From Actinomycetota bacterium (GTDB lineage Bacteria; Actinomycetota; Humimicrobiia; Humimicrobiales; Humimicrobiaceae): a DNA stretch of 20,462 bases. A program made the translations under genes and the position numbers. The notes below the pieces were generated by a model. The model was not told the origin of the DNA. It searched no databases and saw only the letters and a program-made list of their open reading frames with translations. The DNA is taken from the NCBI GenBank assembly GCA_023380915.1, contig JAMCSM010000155.1, forward strand, positions 1 to 20,462, given 5' to 3'. Positions within the stretch are counted from its first letter, which is position 1, and each line of letters starts with the position of its first letter. Below are positions 13,658 to 20,462 of the stretch, piece by piece.

Positions 13658-16192
13658 TCATTGTTCTAATAAATCTTCAATATTGCTCCTGAATTCACCC
13701 TTAATTAATCTTCCATCTACTAAATATTCGGCAAATTCAGCATAGCTATTAGGACTTAAGAAATGGAAAAAATATTTTTGTATTATACCTGACTTCTTTA
13801 ATTCTTCATTAAGATCTCCAAAATGTTTTTTTGCCCAACGATATTTTGCTTTATTTTCTTCAGAATCATCACCATCTGGTTTTATTTCAACAACTACGAT
13901 ATTATCTCTTACTTTCAGAAAAAAATCAGGATTGAAATATCCTTGTGTGGGATGTTCACCTTTACGCCAAGAATATTCAATGCTATAAAAACCCATATCA
14001 CGGGATTTTATCCATGTATCTAACTTTTCACATATCATTGGTTTTGTAAGCAATTCTACAAACTTTCTTTCCGGCTCTAATTTTGTTAATACAATATTCA
14101 GTGGAGTTTTAAAACAATAATGATTAATTTCTCTACTTGAGCTTCTTGGTAAACTTTCGTCAATTATAATATCATTTAATATATTAATAAGATCATCTGC
14201 ACATTCTTTCTTGTAATCGTCACTGTAAAAAACTGTTGAACCATGTCTTACGGCACCAACTGCTATACTTTCTTTGTCAAGTTTTATTGTATTAATAGTC
14301 TTAGGATTATTCACCTTTCTTTCCAAAACAACCGTAGATCCTCTTACTCTAAAAAGTGTCTGAAATGCTCTGAAAATTCTGTTAGCATTATCTTCTGTTA
14401 AAACACCACTTTTTATACCAACCATTCTCATTGAATTTATAATAATATCTTTAATCTCTTTTTCTGGTGGTAAATTTTCTTTTTCATATTCACCTTTTGG
14501 AAATCGGATTTTTGCCTCAAAATCTCTTGTTTTGAAAGTTTCGACAATCTTTGATACCACTTCATCAACACCGAGGACTTCTTTTTGGATTGTTGTTGTT
14601 TTAGGTTTTATGACTCCACCAAAATCCTCATATTCTGTTTCTCGATCTATTTTCTCAATTTGGGCAACTAAATTTATATATCCCTTTGAATAATCAAAAA
14701 GTTCTGTATCTTTTTCAGCCTTGACAGCTTTTTCTTGTTTTTCATAATCAATTGTATAAAGGTTGAAATGATAATTTGTTCTATCTCCGGATATTAAAAC
14801 TTCACTTGTTAAACGAACTTCAATCTCCAAGATTTCATCGACTAGACTTCGGATGTTTCTGCTCCAGGCATCATGATTAAAAACTCTAACTTTAGGTTGT
14901 GGCGATTTATATTCTTCTGGTATGCGAAGTCCTCGTCCTAAAACTTGTGCAATTAAAAGTTTTGAATTAAAAGCACGATCTTCCCATGGAACAATTTGAA
15001 AAACATTTTTTACATCCCAACCCTCAGTGAGCATAGAGACAGAAACAATCCATTCATATGAATTATCCTTGTTGTCAATATTTTTCAATTCTAAAACATT
15101 TTTTTTATGATCTTTATGTGAAGTAACAATTAAAACTTTTTTCTCTACAGCGTCACGTGATATTCTTTCCCGCTTTTCTAAAAAGTCAATCAAATCTTCC
15201 CGGAGTGTTTTTGCTTTTGAAATATCTCTTGTAACCAAAATTGTAAGAGGTTTGATGAGTCGATACTTTTTTACAAATTCATCATGGTTGTCATAAATCT
15301 TTTGGAATTTTTCATTCTTATCTATATTTTCGTCTTTTGCCACATATTCAACTGACTTAATTACTTTATCTTCAACTGCTTTACGGATTGAATAACGGTA
15401 AATAACATCATTAAAATAATCATCATCAATATATGCTGTTCCTGTAAATCCTAAAATGTATTTAAAATTGAAATCTAAAGAAAGTAAAAATGCTTTCCAT
15501 TTCCTTATATCTTGCTCACTTGAGGAATTATAGGCATGATGGACTTCATCATTTAATACCAAAACCCGTTCCCCTTCTCCTTTTAGACTGTCAGTTATTG
15601 ATGATCCTGTTCTCTCATAAACAGCATGAATATTTTCAACACAAATGTCGCCATTTATAATAGTGTTATTTGCATCAATAATTCTTGGATTTTTAAAAAC
15701 ACTGTCATCAGGTAAAGTTTCTTTGATTTTGTCGTCACCTGAAAGATTCTCAAATTTTTCTTTCAAACCTGACTCAATTGTAAGTGACGGACAAAGTACT
15801 AATACCTTATTGACCAAGCCAAGCCCTAAGGCAATCTGTGCAATGCCATAGATCAAATAGCTTTTACCTGTTCCAGTTGCCAAATCAACAACTGCCGAAA
15901 GCTTGTGTGGCAAAGGTAATTTTTTTTGATAATCTCGGACATCTTTATATCTTTTTTGAAGTTCATCATTATTTATAAAATTTTCCTCAATCAAACTTTC
16001 AATTGATTTATATTGATCAGATGCAAGAAAAATAATTGCGTCTCGTATTGCTTCTTTCTGAAATTCTCTGTCACCGCATAGTACATCAAGAAAATCAACC
16101 CACTTTTTCAAATTGAGCTTTGAGGGATCATAGTTTTGATTTACTTTCAATACTAAGTCCTGCGTTTTATATATTTTAATTCCTTCTGTCAT
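13658..16192 (-). CDS. res: Type III restriction enzyme, Res subunit (helicase-nuclease)
   Basis: 844-residue ATP-dependent subunit that, with Mod, translocates or slides along DNA and cleaves when two unmethylated sites interact. The superfamily 2 helicase motifs are present: Walker A ATGTGKS (105-111), DEVHH (215-219), GFTGTAY, a motif V region SMLTEGWDVKNVFQ, and motif VI QVLGRGLRIP. The C-terminal endonuclease shows NPDFF (754-758) then VVVEIK (766-771), a PD-(D/E)xK arrangement with Asp756, Glu769 and Lys771. Length is near the low end for Res proteins, but all parts are present. Its ATG lies only 5 nt after the mod stop, with no good Shine-Dalgarno, so it is probably translated by coupling. 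The gene looks intact. Confidence 0.92.
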   Translation of the reverse strand: MTEGIKIYKTQDLVLKVNQNYDPSKLNLKKWVDFLDVLCGDREFQKEAIRDAIIFLASDQYKSIESLIEENFINNDELQKRYKDVRDYQKKLPLPHKLSAVVDLATGTGKSYLIYGIAQIALGLGLVNKVLVLCPSLTIESGLKEKFENLSGDDKIKETLPDDSVFKNPRIIDANNTIINGDICVENIHAVYERTGSSITDSLKGEGERVLVLNDEVHHAYNSSSEQDIRKWKAFLLSLDFNFKYILGFTGTAYIDDDYFNDVIYRYSIRKAVEDKVIKSVEYVAKDENIDKNEKFQKIYDNHDEFVKKYRLIKPLTILVTRDISKAKTLREDLIDFLEKRERISRDAVEKKVLIVTSHKDHKKNVLELKNIDNKDNSYEWIVSVSMLTEGWDVKNVFQIVPWEDRAFNSKLLIAQVLGRGLRIPEEYKSPQPKVRVFNHDAWSRNIRSLVDEILEIEVRLTSEVLISGDRTNYHFNLYTIDYEKQEKAVKAEKDTELFDYSKGYINLVAQIEKIDRETEYEDFGGVIKPKTTTIQKEVLGVDEVVSKIVETFKTRDFEAKIRFPKGEYEKENLPPEKEIKDIIINSMRMVGIKSGVLTEDNANRIFRAFQTLFRVRGSTVVLERKVNNPKTINTIKLDKESIAVGAVRHGSTVFYSDDYKKECADDLINILNDIIIDESLPRSSSREINHYCFKTPLNIVLTKLEPERKFVELLTKPMICEKLDTWIKSRDMGFYSIEYSWRKGEHPTQGYFNPDFFLKVRDNIVVVEIKPDGDDSEENKAKYRWAKKHFGDLNEELKKSGIIQKYFFHFLSPNSYAEFAEYLVDGRLIKGEFRSNIEDLLEQ

Positions 16193-16197
16193 AGTGT

Positions 16198-18243
16198 TTA
16201 TTTAACCTTAAAAACTTCTCGAAATTCGTTGCCGTAAATATCAACATATATTGCCATAATTTTCTCGCCACAATCTTTACTTATAAATTCTCTTATAATC
16301 ACTTTTTGTTTCTTCAATTCTTTTTTTATTTCTTCCTCGCTTTCTTCCTCGTCACTTGCTTTTTTATTAAGCAAATCATGTGCAAAAGAATAATTAGTCA
16401 TGATAAACTTTTCGCCATCATAATTCAGGTCAACAATTAACATTGCCAAGCTTTCAAAATTTTTTAGCTTTTCGCCTGTTTCGTCCAGTGAATACGAAGA
16501 CTCGAATTTCTTGATTTCTAGAATAATTTTATCTTCCAATTTTTTTAATTCCGATTTTACTTCTGGCTGACGAATAAAGTGAAAACCGATTGCTTCATCT
16601 AAGTCATTAATCTGGCTTTTGCTTTGAGGTTGTCGGAATTTTTTAAATTGGACTTTATGTAATTCTTTAATTATCTGATACGGCACTTTAAGAAAGTAAT
16701 AGCGTACTTTGTCAATTTGATGATAATCACTAATAAAATTGACATTGTTTGCTGGAGCGATAATGTAAAATCTGCCATCAATTTTCTTCCCAATATTTTT
16801 GTGCAATTCTTGCAAATACTTTTCATCTACACTGGCATTTGAAAGTTCCCAATAAGGAAAGATTTTTGCATAAAACTCACGTTTCTTTCCATCAATTTCA
16901 ATACCACCGATATTTTTAATCTTTGTTTCTTCAACTTCAAATAAATCTTTCACAAAACGAATATATTCATTTTTTTGTAAAGTAAAAATTTTTCCAAGAT
17001 CATAAAGTCCAGAAGTAACAACAACAAAAGAATTTGCTGGTTTGCCATATTTTTTCTTCGGGTTGTCTAAATCTTTACTTCGATCAATTTCAAGTAATCG
17101 TCTTTGTGAGGTATAAATTGCTAATTTTCCAATATCGCACCCAACCCAACGGCGGTTAAGTTTTTCTGCAACTGCAAGCGTTGTCCCACTACCAACAAAA
17201 ACATCCATAACCAAATCACCTTCATTTGAACATGATTTAATGACTCTTTCTAAAACTGCCTCTGAGTTTTCTGTAGGATAACCTGTGGTAGATGAATAAC
17301 CTGGAATATCTGTCCAATTAGAAGTGCAAACTTCCAGATCCGATTGTAGGTATTGGAGTACTTCATCATTGTCTCTAATACGACCTTCCTGCACATATTT
17401 ATTCATAGTTCCTTGGTTAAATGTCCAATGACGCCCTTCAGGAGGATAATAAATCTTTCCTTCGAATATTCTCTCTATTGGATGTCGTATACCAGGACTG
17501 TGAGCGTTTATCCATTGTACTTTATTTTTTCTTTGCCTATATATTGTATTAAAATTATAATTTTCAGTTTTTGAATATAAAAACAAACTATCTGTAGCTG
17601 AATTGAATCTGTTGACACCCTCCCATTGTTTATTTGTACGATTAATAACAATCTCGTTTAAGAAATTTTGTTTACCAAATACCTCATCTAAGATTATTTT
17701 TGCATAATGACCAAAATGATAATCCATCCTTAAAAATATAAAACCATCATTAGACATTATTTCTCTTAATAAGATTAATCGACGTCTGATAAATTCAACA
17801 AAATCAGCACCTTTCTTTTTTGCACTATAAGCACTTTGGCCTTTTGCAGCATCGTATTCAGCTCCGGTGCCAAAAGGTGGATCAATGTAGATTAGTTTTA
17901 CTTTATCTTTAATCTTTCCTTTAATTAAGGGATCTTTATTCTCGTAAAAAGTTTTTAAAATTTGCAAATTATCACCGAAAACCAAAAGATTAGTCCAATC
18001 ATCTGAGTACTTAGGATACTTTTTACCATTAAAAACTTTCTCAATTTGTAGCGGGACAGGCTTCGCTTCTTCTGTATCTGCAAGTATATCTTCTTTTCGC
18101 ATTTTACCTGCAAATACAAGCTCGTATTCCTTCTGTTTAGCTGGAAATAGTAAATATTTATAAATTTCTGGGATCTCTTTTCTGTTTTTTAAGCAATCAA
18201 TTAAAAACTCTATATCGTATTTATTTAAATTATTTGAATCCAT
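16198..18243 (-). CDS. mod: Type III DNA methyltransferase, Mod subunit (adenine-specific, beta class)
   Basis: 681 residues. Mod recognises the asymmetric target and methylates adenine N6 using S-adenosylmethionine, and it also guides Res. The catalytic motif IV is DPPF (121-124, in YIDPPFGTGAEYD) and precedes the AdoMet motif I FVGSGTT (349-355), the beta-class order. The intervening 200-340 region would hold the target-recognition domain. The C-terminal third is lysine-rich and helical, with an acidic stretch DEEESEEE near residue 625. No simple-sequence tract suggesting phase variation was found. The ATG at 18243 has no visible Shine-Dalgarno; a TATAAT at 18284-18279 would give a leader of about 30 nt. 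It forms a two-gene operon with res. Confidence 0.93.
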   Translation of the reverse strand: MDSNNLNKYDIEFLIDCLKNRKEIPEIYKYLLFPAKQKEYELVFAGKMRKEDILADTEEAKPVPLQIEKVFNGKKYPKYSDDWTNLLVFGDNLQILKTFYENKDPLIKGKIKDKVKLIYIDPPFGTGAEYDAAKGQSAYSAKKKGADFVEFIRRRLILLREIMSNDGFIFLRMDYHFGHYAKIILDEVFGKQNFLNEIVINRTNKQWEGVNRFNSATDSLFLYSKTENYNFNTIYRQRKNKVQWINAHSPGIRHPIERIFEGKIYYPPEGRHWTFNQGTMNKYVQEGRIRDNDEVLQYLQSDLEVCTSNWTDIPGYSSTTGYPTENSEAVLERVIKSCSNEGDLVMDVFVGSGTTLAVAEKLNRRWVGCDIGKLAIYTSQRRLLEIDRSKDLDNPKKKYGKPANSFVVVTSGLYDLGKIFTLQKNEYIRFVKDLFEVEETKIKNIGGIEIDGKKREFYAKIFPYWELSNASVDEKYLQELHKNIGKKIDGRFYIIAPANNVNFISDYHQIDKVRYYFLKVPYQIIKELHKVQFKKFRQPQSKSQINDLDEAIGFHFIRQPEVKSELKKLEDKIILEIKKFESSYSLDETGEKLKNFESLAMLIVDLNYDGEKFIMTNYSFAHDLLNKKASDEEESEEEIKKELKKQKVIIREFISKDCGEKIMAIYVDIYGNEFREVFKVK

Positions 18244-18643
18244 ATAAATAATGCTAGTTTATTGATGAATTTTTTATAATTATAGAAAAAAAACACTTAA
18301 TATGGAAGAAAATTAAACATCATCTGTAATAATAACAAATTAAATGACCTGTTTGCTATATCCTGGATGGCTGCGATTTTAGTTAAAGTATTTGATAATA
18401 TAAAGTTTAATTATAAATTAAAAGGTCAAGCACTAAAAATGCTCTAAATTCTGGCTTTGGTGCATAACATTGGATAAAAATATTTGAATGGGGTAAAGAA
18501 AAAGATTATTTGATAATATTGAAATAAATTTTTTAATAACCACTACAAAAATTAAGTTTGGGGATATTCCTTCAGAAAAACAATGTCAAAGAATATTAAA
18601 ACTTCAGTAAAAAAATGAAAGATGAAGGATTCGTAGATTAAAA
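18244..18643. other. Gap upstream of mod, with a weak promoter and possible gene relics
   Basis: About 400 nt. A minus-strand TATAAT at 18284-18279 could drive mod, but its -35 (TTCCAT) is weak. On the plus strand, an open stretch 18301-18447 encodes a hydrophobic segment (LFAISWMAAILVKVF), and around 18550-18640 short frames resemble a broken helical protein (KFGDIPSEKQCQRILK). Neither has a start with a ribosome-binding site and both hit stops, so they are at most relics of lost genes. Confidence 0.35.
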
Positions 18644-19453
18644 TTAAGTATATATATTTTTATTGTGAAGATAAAGTGGAATTGAGAGTCCTCTTACAAA
18701 TTCACTTCTTTCTCTGCTAGATCTTTCTTTAAATAAATATCTTGCATAGCTCTTAATATCAATATCTTCTTTAATATTTATATTCTGAGTTTTAAGTATT
18801 TGAAAAGCAATCTTCTTATATTCTTCTAATGAGGATTTTAATCTTTGTGAAATATTTAAATTTTTAAAATTAAGCTCCTCTATAAACTGGATAAGTTTTT
18901 CTTCAAGCTCTTCCTCTTTTATGTAGTGTTTGCAACATTGCCTATCCAGTGTCTTTGAACAGTGATAATATATATGGTGGCCAAAGTTACCATCAAGAAG
19001 CTTTTTAAACTTATCCTCTGCAACAATATTTGCACCGCAGCTTCCGCATTTAAAAAGTCCCTTGTAGGTAAATTCTTTAGCTCCATATGCTACATTTCTG
19101 GGACCAATCCTATTTGCTGAAACCCTGTCAAATATCTCTTTTGTAATTAGTGGCTCATGGGATCCTTTATACCATTGTCCCGATTCTAGCGGATATTCAA
19201 ACTGTCCGTAATAAAATGGGTTTTTAAGCATTGCAAGTATCAGGCTTACCTGGACATATTTTCCAGTCCTTGTTGTAAAGTTAATACTGTCAAGCCACTT
19301 TTTTAACTTTCTTCCACTCTGGCCAAGATATGCTGCTTTAAAAAACATCTCTTTCATAATAGGTCCCCTTATAGGATCAACTACTATATCTTTTAGACCA
19401 CCAAATGCCCTGTTGTAATATCCAAGAGGTGGCATGCAAGGTCGCCAGCCCAT
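18644..19453 (-). pseudogene. Large serine recombinase, C-terminal part only (catalytic domain missing)
   Basis: The 269-residue frame starts in the linker after where a resolvase catalytic domain should end. It shows GWRPCMPPLGYYNR at the start of the recombinase domain, LKNPFYYGQF, a zinc ribbon with CGSC (Cys136, Cys139) and later Cys165, Cys173 and Cys174, and a helical tail. The catalytic Ser and the roughly 150-residue resolvase domain are absent. Homology continues upstream as GIRAKCE in the same frame, then NVKRG in the neighbouring frame, because one extra base sits in the C4 run at 19472-19475 (G4 on the coding strand). Beyond that the DNA becomes terminase. The ATG at 19453 is therefore internal, and the gene is a non-functional 3' fragment. 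Confidence 0.85.
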
Positions 19454-19454
19454 T

Positions 19455-19856
19455 TCACATTTTGCTCTTATCCCCTCTTTTTACATTTAAGCCCCTGTTA
19501 TCATTTTCAAGCTCTGATCTGGTATTGGCAAGTATTAGCTCACACAGGCTCTGATTCTGAGACAGTATTACAATAAATTTTTTTGCTCCAATTATCATTG
19601 CCCATATCGGATAAGACAGGCTTACAATGGTGGATTTTCCTGAGCCTCTGAAAGCTGTTACTGCTGCTGCTTTTATACTACCGTCCTGGCAGAGATTAAA
19701 AATTTGCCTCTGGAAAGACGCAGTTGGATACTTTATGTAATTTGAAAGGTAAATTAAGAAAAACCCATAATGAGACCTTCTTGCAATCTCCCTTCTTACA
19801 CTTGCATCATTTATTATGTATTTTTCAATTTTATTGAAACTTAATTCACTGTTCAT
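19455..19856 (-). pseudogene. Phage terminase large subunit-like ATPase, N-terminal fragment fused to recombinase sequence
   Basis: The 133-residue frame starts like a terminase large subunit, which packages phage DNA. It has the Walker A-like FRGSGKST near residue 70, then YPIWAMI and FIVILSQNQSLCELILANTRSELE, the usual segment after Walker A. The Walker B and nuclease domains are missing, since a full protein would be 400-600 residues. The last 12 or so residues (NRGLNVKRG onward) match the lead-in to a serine-recombinase domain, so two unrelated genes are joined near 19495-19510. The start overlaps the small-subunit gene by 11 nt, as expected for a terminase pair. A deletion or rearrangement within a prophage is the likely cause; an assembly chimera is the alternative. 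Confidence 0.72.
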
Positions 19857-20288
19857 CGTTTTTACCTTCCTCTATCATCATATATTCTTTTTCGCCAAGC
19901 ATATCAAGGACCTTTTGGACGGCACTTCTTTGCATCTTACTTAGATCTTTATCTAAAGCACTTGCAGCTTGCCTTAGCTCAATTCTTGTTTCATAGGATG
20001 GATGATGATATTTTAGCCAGAAAATAGCAGCTGTCAGGTTTCCATCCCTTATCGAAGCCAAAACCTGCGATTCTGCCATATCATTTACAAGCATAGTTCC
20101 TTCTGCAATTGCGCTGTCCGCAAGGCTAGAAAACTTCAAGTCAGATTTTTTCCACCTGTAGTATGTAGAGCGGCCTATACCTGTCTTTTCAGCTGCAATG
20201 GATACTATAGGGGTTTTCTTCAGTTGCTCAATTATTAGATTTTTATCCTCGGCAATTCTTTTTTTAATTGTTTTTCTTTTTGGTCCAT
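19846..20288 (-). CDS. Terminase small subunit-like / phage helix-turn-helix protein, start out of frame
   Basis: The open frame codes for PKRKTIKKRIAEDK, then an N-terminal helix-turn-helix (IAAEKTGIGRSTYYRWKK), then a helical region (FSSLADSAIAEGTMLVN, IFWLKYHHPSY) typical of small terminase-like phage proteins that bind packaging sites. The frame stays open from the TAA at 20292 but has no ATG, GTG or TTG before the helix-turn-helix; the first TTG, at 20139, would cut it off. An ATG at 20288 with a strong AGGAGG 11 nt upstream is one base out of frame and stops after 17 codons. One missing base between 20276 and 20288 would restore a normal start, so this is a frameshifted gene or a sequencing error. 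It overlaps the large-subunit start by 11 nt. Confidence 0.65.
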
Positions 20289-20289
20289 T

Positions 20290-20462
20290 TTAAGGTTTTC
20301 CTCCTTTTAAATTGTTAAACCTCTCTATTATTGTCTTCCCACGAGCATGACCTGAATTAGTTGGATCAACAATAAAGCCTCTTTTTTGAGCATATTCAAG
20401 AAAGCTTTTGTTAATTACAGGATCAGTTCTGCCTGGTGTAGTTATTGCAGGTTTACAGTTAT
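20290..20462 (-). CDS. C-terminal 56 codons of a mobile-element protein, possibly IS21-like transposase (runs off the right edge)
   Basis: The readable end has FLEYAQKRGFIVDPTNSGH followed by ARGKTIIER. This resembles the end of the integrase-core region in IS21-family IstA proteins, where a GF-x-DP segment is followed by a GK-x-x-ER motif. Known IstA proteins continue well past this point, while this one stops 12 codons later, so it may be truncated. On the other hand, the stop lies one base before the next ATG and the AGGAGG for that gene is inside this frame, an arrangement expected of a natural operon. The assignment is tentative. Confidence 0.45.
   Translation of the reverse strand, partial: NCKPAITTPGRTDPVINKSFLEYAQKRGFIVDPTNSGHARGKTIIERFNNLKGGKP

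Noticed and set aside
16310..16360. Possible simple-sequence repeat for phase variation in mod (acidic DEEESEEE region)
   Set aside because: The DNA repeat is only two imperfect units of about 11 nt, not a long tandem tract, so slippage switching is not supported.
18301..18640. Plus-strand relic genes upstream of mod
   Set aside because: Short open stretches without starts and interrupted by stops; too little sequence to assign, so only noted in the gap description.
19455..19500. Programmed frameshift producing a terminase-recombinase fusion protein
   Set aside because: The joined parts are incomplete halves of unrelated proteins, with no slippery heptamer plus structure; rearrangement is simpler.
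13020..20462. A complete integrative element bounded in this window
   Set aside because: No tyrosine integrase, no intact recombinase and no third att-like copy were seen to the right, so the outer boundary cannot be placed.
1..20462. CRISPR array or rRNA genes
   Set aside because: No regularly spaced repeats and no conserved rRNA segments were seen on either strand.

Overview
The window is AT-rich, roughly 30-35% G+C by eye, and looks like a chromosomal segment of an uncultured, probably anaerobic bacterium with low G+C. Shine-Dalgarno sites are ordinary (GAGG/GGAG types), and TTG is used as the start codon for pcrA, the DAHP synthase and the HAD phosphatase. The IMP dehydrogenase-type protein is the short form without CBS domains (GuaB3-like), which I associate mainly with Actinobacteria and Cyanobacteria. 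A deep-branching low-GC relative of Actinobacteriota is one possibility, but the assignment is not secure.

Positions 1-7047, all minus strand, form a housekeeping run transcribed right to left: plsY, guaB3-like, guaA, chorismate mutase (aroQ-type), type I-beta DAHP synthase (aroF-type), pcrA/uvrD helicase and the first 28 codons of an FGGY sugar kinase. Junctions are tight (0, 31, 69, -4, 71 and 58 nt). This links phospholipid, guanine nucleotide and aromatic amino acid synthesis with DNA repair. A Cof-type HAD phosphatase (7241-8041) and an unrecognised two-gene operon (8161-9828, one product strongly coiled-coil) follow on the same strand.

Positions 10079-12602, plus strand, hold a sulfur-trafficking or Fe-S cluster: a cysteine-desulfurase homologue, an IscU/NifU-type scaffold, a TusA-like protein with an extra N-terminal Cys cluster, and a DsrE-like protein. 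The desulfurase homologue has lost the PLP-binding lysine (His-Lys replaced by Gln-Gln), a cofactor-contacting Gln and the substrate-carboxylate Arg, but keeps the catalytic-loop Cys. This is the most striking feature of the window.

Positions 12841-13256 contain a probable small RNA ending in a terminator whose stem pairs an anti-Shine-Dalgarno-like strand with an SD-like strand, then tRNA-Gln(CUG). The last 22 bp of the tRNA gene are repeated 162 bp downstream, enclosing a locally GC-rich, repeat-bearing insert. This resembles an attachment-site duplication or a tRNA-derived mini-element.

From there to the right end the DNA is accessory. It holds a type III restriction-modification pair (mod-res, minus strand), then decayed mobile DNA: the C-terminal half of a large serine recombinase joined to the N-terminal part of a phage terminase large subunit, a terminase small-subunit-like gene whose start is out of frame, and the end of a possible IS21-like transposase. 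The simplest reading is a tRNA-proximal integration hotspot that collected a restriction system and prophage debris.
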